Source: Planctomycetaceae bacterium
GTDB taxonomy: Bacteria > Planctomycetota > Planctomycetia > Pirellulales > PNKZ01
Direction: 5' to 3'
NCBI GenBank assembly: GCA_016793115.1
Contig: JAEUIN010000052.1
Coordinates: forward strand, 1 to 64,000
DNA: 64,000 nucleotides
Part shown: one piece after another, positions 53,114 through 62,426 of the stretch
How the letters are laid out: each line of letters starts with the position of its first letter
Numbering within the stretch: the first letter of the stretch is position 1
The notes under the pieces: generated by a model
What the model saw: the letters and a program-made list of their open reading frames with translations, nothing else
The model's database searches: none
Told to the model about the DNA's origin: nothing
Program-made: the position numbers and the translations under genes

Positions 53114-54112
53114 ATGAAATTGGTTTGTTACCCCGCGTTGGATACCGCACGCGCGGCGAGAGTCGCGGACGCCGTCGGCGACGGACAGGTGGTCCACTGC
53201 GCGACGACAAATGCCGCGGCCGCCGCGATCGTCGACGCCGACGCCTTCTTCGGTAAACTGACTCCTCAGATACTCGCTCCCGCGAAAAAGTTGCGGTGGG
53301 TGCAATCGCCGACGGCTAGCCTCGAGCACTACCTCTTCGACGACCTGGTGCGGCACCCTTGCACGCTGACGAACATGCGCGGCATTTTCTCCGACGTCAT
53401 CGCCGACCATGTGCTCGGTTACGTCCTCTGTTTTGCTCGCAATCTGCATATTTACTTGCGTCGGCAGCAACAGGCGTTATGGCAACCGGTCGGCGGTGAA
53501 GCCGACGGCGGACAGGATTTCGTGGTCGGTCCGGGCGTCGTCACTTCGCGCGACCGGGCGCATCTCCACTTGGCGGACTGCACCTTGGGCGTCGTCGGTC
53601 TCGGCGGAATCGGCTTGGAAACCGCCGCTCGTGCACAAGCTTTCGGCATGCGCGTCGTCGGCTACGATCCGCAACCGGTCGCTGCGGCCGCGGAGCGAGT
53701 CGAACTTTGTGCGGATCTTGTCGGTCTGCTTCCGCTTTGCAACTTCGTAGTTATCTGCGCGCCGCACACGCCGGAGACCGAAGGGCTGTTCGATCGTGCG
53801 ATGCTCCGCCGAATGCGCGCCGATGCTTATCTCATCAATATCGGCCGCGGCGCCGTCGTGAAGCTCGCCGACCTTGCGGCCGCGCTGGCTGCCAATGAAA
53901 TCGCCGGGGCAGCGCTTGACGTTTTTGAATCGGAGCCCTTGCCGAAAGATAGTCCGCTCTGGGCGATGCCGAACGTCTTGATCACGCCGCACGTCGCCGC
54001 CTGCTCGCCGAGAATCGCGGCGCGTCATTTGGAGGCGCTGCTCGACAATATTCGCCGCTTCGCCGGAGGCGCTCCGTTGCGGAACGTCGTCGACAAATTG
54101 AAGTGGTACTAA
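53114..54112 (+). CDS. D-2-hydroxyacid dehydrogenase
   Basis: 332 residues of the D-isomer 2-hydroxyacid dehydrogenase superfamily. Seen: a NAD-binding Rossmann motif GVVGLGGIGLETAARAQAFG, VVGYDP, the INIGRGAVVKLADLAAAL segment with catalytic Arg, LDVFESEPLPKDSPLW with catalytic Glu and LITPHVAACSP with catalytic His. The substrate (glycerate, lactate, phosphoglycerate or other) cannot be set; it lacks the ACT domains of SerA. Cytosolic. Convergent with the GNAT gene. Confidence 0.92.
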   Translation: MKLVCYPALDTARAARVADAVGDGQVVHCATTNAAAAAIVDADAFFGKLTPQILAPAKKLRWVQSPTASLEHYLFDDLVRHPCTLTNMRGIFSDVIADHVLGYVLCFARNLHIYLRRQQQALWQPVGGEADGGQDFVVGPGVVTSRDRAHLHLADCTLGVVGLGGIGLETAARAQAFGMRVVGYDPQPVAAAAERVELCADLVGLLPLCNFVVICAPHTPETEGLFDRAMLRRMRADAYLINIGRGAVVKLADLAAALAANEIAGAALDVFESEPLPKDSPLWAMPNVLITPHVAACSPRIAARHLEALLDNIRRFAGGAPLRNVVDKLKWY

Positions 54113-54169
54113 AAAGTTGTGAATCTGGACGTGAATCCCGAGTGCGCATCAAATCGCAGTCTCACACGC

Positions 54170-55126
54170 TCACGCCTTTCTCAGCACTCTCCCGCGGTCG
54201 ACCTCGGTAAAACCGAGCTTCTTGTAGAGTTCGAGCGCCGCCGTGTTGTGAACCATCGTCTGGGTTTCGACGAGGGCGATGTTGTGATTCCGCAGTTCCA
54301 AGATCGCTTCGCCGATCACGTACATCGCCAGGCCTTGTCGGCGGAATTCCGGATTCGTCGATAGCTCGACCAGGCCCGCCGCATGGCAGCCCCAGGCGGC
54401 CGACATCGTCTCCATCATCCAGAACGACACCCGCGCGACGCTGGGTGTCGCCGGCTGCTTGAGATCGACGTCGAAACGGGCCTGCGCGAAAATTCCCATC
54501 GTGCAGGCGTCCCACCACGACGTCGCCGGCGGATCCATCGCGGCGCGCACAGCCGCCGTGCGGCGGAGTTGCATCACGCGGCGATCGACCGGAGGGCGAA
54601 ACGTCGCCGTCTCGCGGTGGAGTACCAATGTTTGATCGATCTCGCGGTAGCCGGCCGCCAGAAAAAATTGTTGCGCAGCGGGTGACGAATCCAGCACGCC
54701 CGGCATTTCGCTGCCGCCGTACATACCGAGATAAAAGCCGTTGAGGTGGCCGACGCCGCCGGCGTAGAGGACTCCGGCTCCGCGGCTCCGCAAATATTCT
54801 TCGGCGCGTGAGAGCAATTCGCGGCCGATGCCGCGCCGCTGGTAGTGCGGGCGCGTCATGACCAAGTGGGTCACGCCCATCTCGGTCGCGAGCTGCGAGC
54901 CGTCGTCGCTCGGTCCGAAGGCGGCGTGGGCGAATCCGACCGCCGTGTCGCCGTCCCAGGCCACGATCAGCCCGGCGGGATCGAAGTATTGCTTGGCGAG
55001 AATCAGTTGATCGAACAGCATCACCGACATCGGCTGAACGAGCGCGCGCTCCGGCGGCTGCGAACGCCAAATATCCACCAACTGAGGCGGATCGGTGTTG
55101 CGAAACGTACGATAAACGATCGCCAA
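54170..55126 (-). CDS. GNAT acetyltransferase with two domains
   Basis: 318 residues with two GNAT modules. The first (residues about 1-150) has THLVMTRPHYQRRGIGRELL, the acetyl-CoA loop R-R-G-I-G. The second (about 185-318) has LVELSTNPEFRRQGLAMYVI, loop RRQGLA, and ALVETQTMVHNTAALELYKKLGF, the usual C-terminal signature. Tandem GNAT proteins include mycothiol synthase and others, but substrate is unknown. Downstream of the Rieske gene on the same strand, 92 bases apart. Confidence 0.85.
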   Translation of the reverse strand: MAIVYRTFRNTDPPQLVDIWRSQPPERALVQPMSVMLFDQLILAKQYFDPAGLIVAWDGDTAVGFAHAAFGPSDDGSQLATEMGVTHLVMTRPHYQRRGIGRELLSRAEEYLRSRGAGVLYAGGVGHLNGFYLGMYGGSEMPGVLDSSPAAQQFFLAAGYREIDQTLVLHRETATFRPPVDRRVMQLRRTAAVRAAMDPPATSWWDACTMGIFAQARFDVDLKQPATPSVARVSFWMMETMSAAWGCHAAGLVELSTNPEFRRQGLAMYVIGEAILELRNHNIALVETQTMVHNTAALELYKKLGFTEVDRGRVLRKA

Positions 55127-55218
55127 GCGGTGACCTCAAGCGTGCGGCGCGATGCGGTTTGCCGAATCATCGCACTTTCGCGGAGATTCGCAAGCCACGA
55201 ACGGCAGTCTAGGCGCCT

Positions 55219-55542
55219 TCAGGGCTTTACGCGAACTTGCACGTCGCCGCCGTCGATGCGGACATCGAACGTCGGCTGGACGAGCGTTTTGCGAAGCTGA
55301 AATTCGCCGCTACGAACGTCGAACTGCCAGCCGTGCCACGGGCAAGTCACGATGCATCCCTGCATGGCACCCTTGCCTAGCGGGCCCCCCTGGTGCGGGC
55401 AAACGCCGTCCAGCGCGAAATACGCGCCGTCGAGATTGAATAGCGCGATCAGTCGCCCTGCGGCGACGACTTCGCGTCCTTCGCCGGGAGGGCAATCGCT
55501 CGTCTTGCAAACGGTGAACCAGTTGTCGTCGCTGCTCGACAC
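55219..55542 (-). CDS. Rieske [2Fe-2S] ferredoxin
   Basis: 107 residues forming one Rieske domain: Cys48-Pro-His50 (VCPHQGGPLG) and Cys67-Pro-Trp-His70 (TCPWHGWQFD) bind the cluster. The soluble type (no membrane helix) resembles the small ferredoxin of dioxygenase systems or nitrite-reductase small subunits. It starts two bases after the Gfo/Idh/MocA stop, so the pair is one operon, suggesting an electron-transfer link with that oxidoreductase; the substrate is unknown. Confidence 0.9.
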   Translation of the reverse strand: MSSSDDNWFTVCKTSDCPPGEGREVVAAGRLIALFNLDGAYFALDGVCPHQGGPLGKGAMQGCIVTCPWHGWQFDVRSGEFQLRKTLVQPTFDVRIDGGDVQVRVKP

Positions 55543-55544
55543 GC

Positions 55545-56636
55545 TTATTTGTCAACCTTACGCTTGCGTGCTTCGAGCGTGGGGTCTTTCTCAAGCGGCA
55601 ACATGACCGGCTTACCTGTCTCGGCCGACTTATAGATGGCAAGAATAATTTCGACCGAGCGGCGCCCTTCGCGACCGTCGACGCTCGGCGCTTTATTCTT
55701 CTTCACCGCGTCGAGCAAATCTTGAAACTGCCGCGAATGGCCGTGATGACCGATCGCCGTCGGGTCGCCGGCGCCGCCGCCTGTGCTCTTCCGCGAATTC
55801 ATCGCTTCGAGAATCATTTTGTCGCGCTTGTCGGCCTTTTCGAAGTCCCACTTGATCAGGTCTTCCTCTTCCATGCAGGCCGACCCCTGTGAGCCGTGCA
55901 CCTCGATCTTCTTGAGGTATCCTGGGTACGCAGCCGTGGTCGCTTCCATGACGCCGAGTGCGCCGTTTGCGAAACGCAGCGTCGCGACCACGGTGTCTTC
56001 CACCGCAATCCGTTCATGAGCCAGCGTGGCCCACTGCGAACGCACCTCGACGACCGGGCCCATCAACCAAGTCAGCAAGTCGACGCTATGAATCGCTTGG
56101 TTCATCAGCGCACCGCCGCCGTCGAGCTCCCAAGTGCCGCGCCACTTGCCGCCGTCATAATAGGCTTGTGTGCGATACCACTTCACATAAGCGTCGCCCA
56201 TCGTGAGCTTGCCGAAACGATTCGCGTCGATCGCCTTTTTGATTTCGCGGCTCGAATCGTGAAAGCGCGACGGAAAGATCGTCGCTAGCTTGACGCCGGC
56301 CTTGTCGCAGGCGTCGATGATGGCGTCGCACCGCTTGAGCGTGATTTCAAGCGGCTTTTCGACGATGACATGCTTTCCCGCCTTGGCCGCCATCACGGCA
56401 GGTTCCATATGCGCCCCGCTCGGCGTGCCGATCGTTACCACATCGACTTTCGGATCGGCCAGCATGTCTTCGAGCTTGGCATAGGCCTTGCAACCGTGCT
56501 TAGCGGCGAGCTTCTCGGCGGCCGAAGCGAAATTGTCGAAGCAAGCGACGAGCTTTGCCCCTTTGATGTCGGCGATGGCCCGCGCGTGAAACTCGGCGAT
56601 CATGCCGCAACCGATAATTCCGAAACCAAATGGCAT
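55545..56636 (-). CDS. Gfo/Idh/MocA-family oxidoreductase
   Basis: 363 residues: an N-terminal NAD(P)-binding domain (FGFGIIGCGMIAEFHARAIA, with GxGxxA) and the family motif KHVIVEKPLEITLKRCDAII, followed by the C-terminal substrate domain (YDGGKWRGTWELDGGGALMN, QAIHSVDLLTWLMG). Such enzymes oxidise or reduce sugars and inositols. The frame extends to 56729, but MPFGFGIIGCG is a natural start. Two bases precede the Rieske gene. A TATAAT at 56701 may drive it. Confidence 0.93.
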   Translation of the reverse strand: MPFGFGIIGCGMIAEFHARAIADIKGAKLVACFDNFASAAEKLAAKHGCKAYAKLEDMLADPKVDVVTIGTPSGAHMEPAVMAAKAGKHVIVEKPLEITLKRCDAIIDACDKAGVKLATIFPSRFHDSSREIKKAIDANRFGKLTMGDAYVKWYRTQAYYDGGKWRGTWELDGGGALMNQAIHSVDLLTWLMGPVVEVRSQWATLAHERIAVEDTVVATLRFANGALGVMEATTAAYPGYLKKIEVHGSQGSACMEEEDLIKWDFEKADKRDKMILEAMNSRKSTGGGAGDPTAIGHHGHSRQFQDLLDAVKKNKAPSVDGREGRRSVEIILAIYKSAETGKPVMLPLEKDPTLEARKRKVDK

Positions 56637-56700
56637 CGAGATGTCCTTCTGAGCGGGAAAACGCAGGTCGAATCTGCGATGGAAACGACGTAGAGCGGCG

Positions 56701-56706
56701 ATTATA
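56701..56706 (-). promoter_or_regulatory. candidate -10 box for the Gfo/Idh/MocA-Rieske operon
   Basis: Perfect TATAAT on the minus strand, 64 bases before the ATG at 56636, no clear -35. Confidence 0.35.
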
Positions 56707-56793
56707 GATGTCGCGATAAAACAGGGCAAACGACGGCCGATCCTATCAACTCGCCTTTCCGCTTTGCTCGTAGCGTCCTAGAATTTCCCCGCT

Positions 56794-59700
56794 ATGTGCG
56801 CCGTGGCCGACAAAGAGGCGGGGGCCGCCGAGCGACTCCGATCGCTCGCGCACCGCCTGAACTCGGAAAAAGGCTTCGACGAAGTATTGGCCAGCCTGCG
56901 TGCCGGGCATGGAGCCACGCTCGACGGAGTTCGGGGCTCGAGCTGCGCGCTCGCCGCCGCGGCCCTAATCGAACATGCTCCCGCCACGCTCTGCATCGTC
57001 TGCCCGCATCCGGCCGACGTCGATGAGTTCTACGATGAACTCGCTCTGTTCACCGCACATCGCGTCGAAAAATTCCCCGCCTGGGAGACGCTGCCCAGCG
57101 AACTCGTCGTCCGCGACGAAGTCTACGGCGACCGAATGCGGTTGCTTAAACGGTTCGTTGAAGCGGCTGAAGTCGCGAACGTCGAACCTCCGAAGCTGGT
57201 CGTCACGAGCATTCAAAGTCTGCTTCAACCGGTCCCCCCTCCTGCTCTGCTCGCCGCGCAAACGCGACGCCTCTTCGCGGGCGAAACAATAGAACCCGAT
57301 TCGCTCGCCCGCTGGCTCGTTGAGCAAGGCTTCGAGCACACGGGAGCGGTCCAGCTTCCGGGCGAATTCTCGCTGCGCGGCGGTATCCTCGATCTGTTCG
57401 CGCCGGATTGGTTCGATCCGGTGCGTGTCGAGTTTTTCGGCGACACCGTCGAATCGATCCGCCGCTTCGACTTGGCGACGCAGCGGAGCCTGGCCCCCTT
57501 GGAGAGCATCGACGTCACGGTGCTCAAGCCGGAAGCGGCGCGCGGCGAGCATCTGTCCGCGTACCTGCCTAAGAACACCTGGGTGTTGCTCGTCGAGCCG
57601 AACGAACTTGAGGAGGAAGGGCGACACTACCTTTCGCGGCTCGACAAACCGGAACAACTTTACACCGTGAGCGACGCGCTCACGAAGATGTATAAGTTTC
57701 CGTCGGTGGCGGCGTCGGCGATCTCCACCGCGTCGTTGGAAACCACATGCCACCTGCGCATTGAGTCGGTCGAGCGTTTTAGCGGCGACATCACGAAAGT
57801 TCGCGGTGAGTTGGAGAGCGTCGCCGAGGGACAAGAGCTGTTCATCGTCTGCACCACGGAGGCCGAGGCCGAGCGCTTGGCCGACGTGTTTGCAGGCACC
57901 AAGCCTGCGCTCGCCGGTCGCTTGCATTATCCCATCGGCTACCTCCGCAGCGGCTTCCGATTACTGTCCGACAAGGTGCTGCTGATCAGCGGCGGCGAGT
58001 TGTTCCATCGCTCCGAAGTTCGTCGGCCGTCGCGGCGGCGACTTGGGCGCGTGATCGACAGTTTCCTCGATTTGCGCGAGGGAGACTACGTCGTCCACAT
58101 CTCCCACGGCATCGGCAAGTATCGCGGGATGCGGTTGCTCGAAAAAGACGATCGAGCCGAAGAGCACCTGGAGCTTGAATTCGACGGCGGCACGAAGATC
58201 TTTGTGCCGGCTTCGAAGATCGACTTGGTGCAGAAGTACGTCGGCGGCGCTAAATCGAAGCCTAATTTGGCGAAGATCGGCAGCCCGACGTGGGCCAAGA
58301 AGAAAGAATCGGTCGAGGCCGCCGTACTGGATATGGCCTCCGACATGCTCGACCTGCAAGCGGCCCGTGCCGTACGCCCGGGCATCGCGTATCCCTCCGA
58401 TACGGAATGGTGTCGCGAATTCGACGCCTCGTTCCCTTACACGGAAACGCCCGACCAGGCCGTGGCGATCAAGGCCACGAAGGACGACATGCAGGCTCCG
58501 CGGCCGATGGATCGACTGATTTGCGGCGATGTCGGCTACGGCAAAACCGAAGTCGCGATGCGGGCCGCGTTCAAAGCCGTCGACGCCGGTTTTCAAACCG
58601 CGGTGCTTGTGCCGACGACGGTGCTGGCCGATCAGCACGGTCGCACGTTTCGCAAGCGAATGGCCGAATTCCCCTTCAAGATCGCCGTGTTGAGCCGATT
58701 TTGTTCGACTAAAGAAGAACGCGAAATCATCAAGGGGCTCGCCGACGGTTCGATCGACGTCGTCATCGGCACTCATCGCTTGGTGTCGCAAGATGTGCGG
58801 TTCTCGAACCTAGGGCTCATCATTATCGACGAAGAACAGCGATTCGGCGTCGAAGTGAAGGAGAAGCTCAAAGCGCTGAAGCAGGTGGTCGACGTGATGA
58901 CGCTCAGCGCGACTCCGATACCGCGCACGCTCCACATGTCGCTACTTGGGCTGCGCGACATTTCCAATCTCGAAACGCCGCCGGCGGATCGGTTGGCGAT
59001 CGAAACCCGTGTGACGCGCTTTACGCCCGAGATCTTCCGCGCCGCGGCCCTCCGCGAACTTAATCGCAACGGCCAGATGTTTTTCGTGCATAACCGTATT
59101 CAAGACATCAAACAAGTCGCGGCGAAACTGCAAAGCATCGTGCCGGAGTTGCGCATCGGCATCGGCCACGGTCAGATGGCCGAAGGAGAGCTCGAAGAGG
59201 TGATGCTCGGATTCATAGCCCACAAGTTTGATTGCTTGCTGGCGACGACGATCATCGAGTCGGGCCTGGATATTCCGAACGCCAACACGATGTTCATCGA
59301 TGAGGCCGACCACTACGGCTTGGCGGACTTGCACCAGTTGCGGGGCCGCGTCGGACGCTATAAGCATCGAGCCTATTGTTACATGTTGCTCGATGAAAAT
59401 AAGCCGCTCACGAGCACGGCGGCCAAGCGGCTTGCGGCGATCGAAGAATTCAGCTCGATGGGAGCCGGCTTCGCCATTGCGATGCGCGATCTGGAAATCC
59501 GTGGTGCCGGCAACATCCTTGGTACCGAACAGAGCGGCCACATTGCCACGGTCGGTTATGAACTCTACTGCGATCTGCTTGAGAAAACGGTGCGTCAGTT
59601 GCAGAAGCTCCCGCCGAAGGAGCACGTCGAGGTCAACATCGACCTGCCGGGCGAAGCCTATCTGCCGCGGCGCTACGTGCCGGACCAACGGCACAAAATC

Positions 59701-60048
59701 GACTTGTATCGTCGGCTGTCGCGCGTTTCGACGTTGCAAGAACTCGCCGACCTCGCGACCGAGATCGCCGATCGTTTCGGTCCGCGACCCGAAGTCGTCG
59801 AACGGCTGCTAGCACGCATGGAACTGCGTGTGCTCGCACATCAGTGGGGAGTCGAATCGATCCACCTGGAAGAAGGCTTTGTCGTGTTCGGCTATCACGA
59901 TCGGAGCAAAATCGAGCGACTCGGTAAACGCTTGAAGGATCGGCTGCGCATCGCCGACCATAAGAGCGCGTTCGTACCGATGCCGAAAGGGCAGGTCGAC
60001 GCCGATTTGGTCGCTGAGTTCGTTAAATCGCTGTTGCGGCACGATTAA
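56794..60048 (+). CDS. mfd: transcription-repair coupling factor Mfd
   Basis: 1084 residues. It removes stalled RNA polymerase at DNA lesions and recruits UvrA. Seen: UvrB-homology N region (ALYDEFYD-type and GEFSLRGGILDLFAPDWFDP), a CarD-like RNA polymerase-interaction domain (LREGDYVVHISHGIGKYRGM), SF2 helicase core with Walker A GDVGYGKTEVAMRAA, LIIIDEEQRFGV, LTLSATPIPRTLHMSLLGLR and LHQLRGRVGRYKHRAYC, and a C-terminal autoinhibitory domain. It is shorter at the front than E. coli Mfd but in the normal range. Together with uvrB 14 kb upstream it covers transcription-coupled repair. Confidence 0.97.
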   Translation: MCAVADKEAGAAERLRSLAHRLNSEKGFDEVLASLRAGHGATLDGVRGSSCALAAAALIEHAPATLCIVCPHPADVDEFYDELALFTAHRVEKFPAWETLPSELVVRDEVYGDRMRLLKRFVEAAEVANVEPPKLVVTSIQSLLQPVPPPALLAAQTRRLFAGETIEPDSLARWLVEQGFEHTGAVQLPGEFSLRGGILDLFAPDWFDPVRVEFFGDTVESIRRFDLATQRSLAPLESIDVTVLKPEAARGEHLSAYLPKNTWVLLVEPNELEEEGRHYLSRLDKPEQLYTVSDALTKMYKFPSVAASAISTASLETTCHLRIESVERFSGDITKVRGELESVAEGQELFIVCTTEAEAERLADVFAGTKPALAGRLHYPIGYLRSGFRLLSDKVLLISGGELFHRSEVRRPSRRRLGRVIDSFLDLREGDYVVHISHGIGKYRGMRLLEKDDRAEEHLELEFDGGTKIFVPASKIDLVQKYVGGAKSKPNLAKIGSPTWAKKKESVEAAVLDMASDMLDLQAARAVRPGIAYPSDTEWCREFDASFPYTETPDQAVAIKATKDDMQAPRPMDRLICGDVGYGKTEVAMRAAFKAVDAGFQTAVLVPTTVLADQHGRTFRKRMAEFPFKIAVLSRFCSTKEEREIIKGLADGSIDVVIGTHRLVSQDVRFSNLGLIIIDEEQRFGVEVKEKLKALKQVVDVMTLSATPIPRTLHMSLLGLRDISNLETPPADRLAIETRVTRFTPEIFRAAALRELNRNGQMFFVHNRIQDIKQVAAKLQSIVPELRIGIGHGQMAEGELEEVMLGFIAHKFDCLLATTIIESGLDIPNANTMFIDEADHYGLADLHQLRGRVGRYKHRAYCYMLLDENKPLTSTAAKRLAAIEEFSSMGAGFAIAMRDLEIRGAGNILGTEQSGHIATVGYELYCDLLEKTVRQLQKLPPKEHVEVNIDLPGEAYLPRRYVPDQRHKIDLYRRLSRVSTLQELADLATEIADRFGPRPEVVERLLARMELRVLAHQWGVESIHLEEGFVVFGYHDRSKIERLGKRLKDRLRIADHKSAFVPMPKGQVDADLVAEFVKSLLRHD

Positions 60049-60185
60049 CGTCCGGCCTATACTCCCGCCGTCGCTGCAAGCGAACTCGCGCTCGCCCCGT
60101 ACCCGAAAGCGCCGTTTGCTTGCGGTAGCGCCGCCATGAGGGCGGTGCCGTCCCCGCCGGAACCCACGGACACAGGAAGTGCCCG

Positions 60186-61550
60186 GTGACCCGAATCTTC
60201 TATCTTTCGATCTCCGGCCTCACGCTGTGGGCCGCCGCGGTTCAGTGGCTGCCGCGTGAAGGATTGCGGACGGAACTTGATTTCGGTCCGGAACAAGCGC
60301 GTGCGCAAAGTCCCGCTTCGTCGCCGCTCTTTCTGCAGCCGCCGGTTCCGACGGAAGCCGCTTTGCCGACGGCCGGCGCGGCGACTCCGGCCGCGACCGC
60401 GATTCCCGGCTATCCCGCAACGGGCTCGCCCGCCGCTGCCGCACCTCCGCTCGGTGCCGTAAGCGCCGCGGCGGCGACTTCGACCGCGTTTACGCAGCCC
60501 CCGTTATCGACGACCGGACCGGTCGCATGGCAACCGGATACGCAAGAGCTCGAAAGCGCCAAAGTCGTCGCCCGTGTGGGCGGCGACGTGATTTTGGCCG
60601 GCGAGGTCATGGCGTCGGTCAAGGGCTATCTGGCGCGAAACAACGTCGACCCGAACGAGCCGGGCGTGGCCGAGCAAGTCGAGCAGTTGATGCGGATGCG
60701 CCTTAAGCAAATGATCGAAACTAGGCTCGTCGTCTACGAAGCGCGGCGAAAGATTCCGGCGGAGGGCTGGAACAACGCCATGAAGAAGTTTGATGAAGAG
60801 TTCGATAACAACGTCGTTCCGCAGATGATGAAGGAACGCAAGGTCGAGACGCCGCAGCAACTCGAAGCCGCGTTGCGTAAAGAAGGCACGACGCTCGACC
60901 GCGAGCGTCGCGGTTTCGCCGAACAAGTGCTGCGCAACAGCTGGATCAGCCAGTCGGTGAAGATCGACCAAGAAGTGACCCACAAGCAAATGCTCGATTA
61001 CTATTACGAGCATGCGAAGCAGTACGATCTGCAAGCCCAGGCGCGTTGGGAGCAAATCACGATGCGGTTTGATCGGTTCTCTTCGAAGGCCGAAGCCTAC
61101 GCCGCATTGGCCCAGGCCGGCAATCAAATCGTCGACGGACGTCCCTTTGCCGAAGTAGCTCGCGCCGTTTCGCAAGGAAGCACCGCGGCCGAGGGGGGCG
61201 CCGTCGACTGGACGACCCCCGGCAGCCTCGTCTCTCGCGAACTCGATGCCGCGCTCTTCGCCTTGCCGGTCGGCACGCTCAGCCCGATCATTGAAGATGC
61301 TCGCGGGTTCCATATCATTCGCATTGTTGAACGTCGGGAAGCCGGTCGAAAGCCGTTTACGGACGTGCAGGCCGAAATCAAAAAGAAGATCACCGACGAG
61401 CGCAAAAAAATCGCCGAGACGAAGTATCTCGAAGACGTCCGCAAGAACGCCGTGGTGTGGACGATTTACGACCAACCGGCGCAGAACGGCGGGCCTCAAG
61501 CCGGCACTAATGTTCTCAACGCGCGCCGTCCCGGCGAATCTCAACGGTAG
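60186..61550 (+). CDS. parvulin-type peptidyl-prolyl isomerase (SurA/PpiC-like)
   Basis: 454 residues. MTRIFYLSISGLTLWAAAV is a signal/anchor segment; the next 100 residues are Pro/Ala low-complexity. A SurA N-like helical domain (VVARVGGDVILAGEVMASVK) precedes a parvulin domain (ARWEQITMRFDRFSSKAEAY, GGAVDWTTPGSLVSRELDAALFALPVGTLSPIIEDARGFHIIRIVERR, residues 345-395). The GTG at 60186 has AGGAAG upstream. It is likely a periplasmic folding catalyst for outer-membrane or secreted proteins, located 137 bases after mfd. Confidence 0.85.
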   Translation: MTRIFYLSISGLTLWAAAVQWLPREGLRTELDFGPEQARAQSPASSPLFLQPPVPTEAALPTAGAATPAATAIPGYPATGSPAAAAPPLGAVSAAAATSTAFTQPPLSTTGPVAWQPDTQELESAKVVARVGGDVILAGEVMASVKGYLARNNVDPNEPGVAEQVEQLMRMRLKQMIETRLVVYEARRKIPAEGWNNAMKKFDEEFDNNVVPQMMKERKVETPQQLEAALRKEGTTLDRERRGFAEQVLRNSWISQSVKIDQEVTHKQMLDYYYEHAKQYDLQAQARWEQITMRFDRFSSKAEAYAALAQAGNQIVDGRPFAEVARAVSQGSTAAEGGAVDWTTPGSLVSRELDAALFALPVGTLSPIIEDARGFHIIRIVERREAGRKPFTDVQAEIKKKITDERKKIAETKYLEDVRKNAVVWTIYDQPAQNGGPQAGTNVLNARRPGESQR

Positions 61551-61646
61551 CCCGAACGCCGCGAGAGATTCCTTACCGTCGCGGTACGCCGTTAGTAGCG
61601 GCAGCGAATTAAGGTACCGTTTCGCCGGCACTTTCGGGGGATCGCC

Positions 61647-62177
61647 ATGTCCCAGCCTTCGCCGTCCGCCGTGCTAAATCGCAATATTGAGCTCAAGGCC
61701 AAGTTGCGCGATCCGCAAGCCGCGCTCGCGGTGGCCGAGGCCTTGGCCACCGCGCCGGTCGAGACGCAACGACAAGTTGACACCTACTTCGCCGTGCCGC
61801 ACGGACGACTCAAACTTCGCGAAATCGAAGGCCGGACCGCGCAACTCGTTTGGTACGCGCGGGCCGACCAGCCTGGGGCCAAAGGGAGCGATTACCGGCT
61901 TGTCAACGTCGCTCACCCCGAAGGTCTCAAGGCGAGTCTGGCAAGCGCGTGCGGCATTAAAGCCGTCGTCGATAAGCGTCGTAGAATCTTTCTCTACAAC
62001 AACGTCCGCATTCATCTCGACGAAGTCGAGTCGCTGGGAAATTTCATCGAATTTGAGGCGGTGCTCGGTCCCGAGATCGACGACGCGGCGGGCCGAGTGC
62101 AAGTCGAATTTCTTCAATCGGCATTTCAACTCGTCGCCGACGATCTCATAGCCCGCAGCTACGCCGAACTCTTGTAG
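61647..62177 (+). CDS. CYTH-domain protein (class IV adenylate cyclase/thiamine triphosphatase-like)
   Basis: 176 residues. Seen: NRNIELKAKL at the start (the E-x-E-x-K metal motif is reduced to N-I-E-L-K), VDTYFAVPHGRLKLREIEGR, VVDKRRRIFLYNNVRIHLDE and LGNFIEFEAVLG. These build the triphosphate tunnel fold. Cyclase or triphosphatase activity cannot be settled, and loss of the first Glu may weaken it. Stands alone upstream of gltA. Confidence 0.85.
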   Translation: MSQPSPSAVLNRNIELKAKLRDPQAALAVAEALATAPVETQRQVDTYFAVPHGRLKLREIEGRTAQLVWYARADQPGAKGSDYRLVNVAHPEGLKASLASACGIKAVVDKRRRIFLYNNVRIHLDEVESLGNFIEFEAVLGPEIDDAAGRVQVEFLQSAFQLVADDLIARSYAELL

Positions 62178-62426
62178 TCGTAGCGCCGACCGCAGCGGGC
62201 GGCCGTGTGCGCCGTCGCCGTCGAGGACGTCAAGCCTTCATGCTCCGCAGAGCCGTAATACGCCGGTTTTCTCTCGGCGAATCCAGCTTCCGACGGTTTG
62301 AACATTCGCCGACCGACCGGTACACTGCACGTTTCCAGTCGATAGACGGCGGGTCGGTCTGAAGATCGTCGCGTCGTTTCCCACCCATTGCCGTAGTCAG
62401 GTCCGCCGCTTCAAGGAGTAGCCTCG

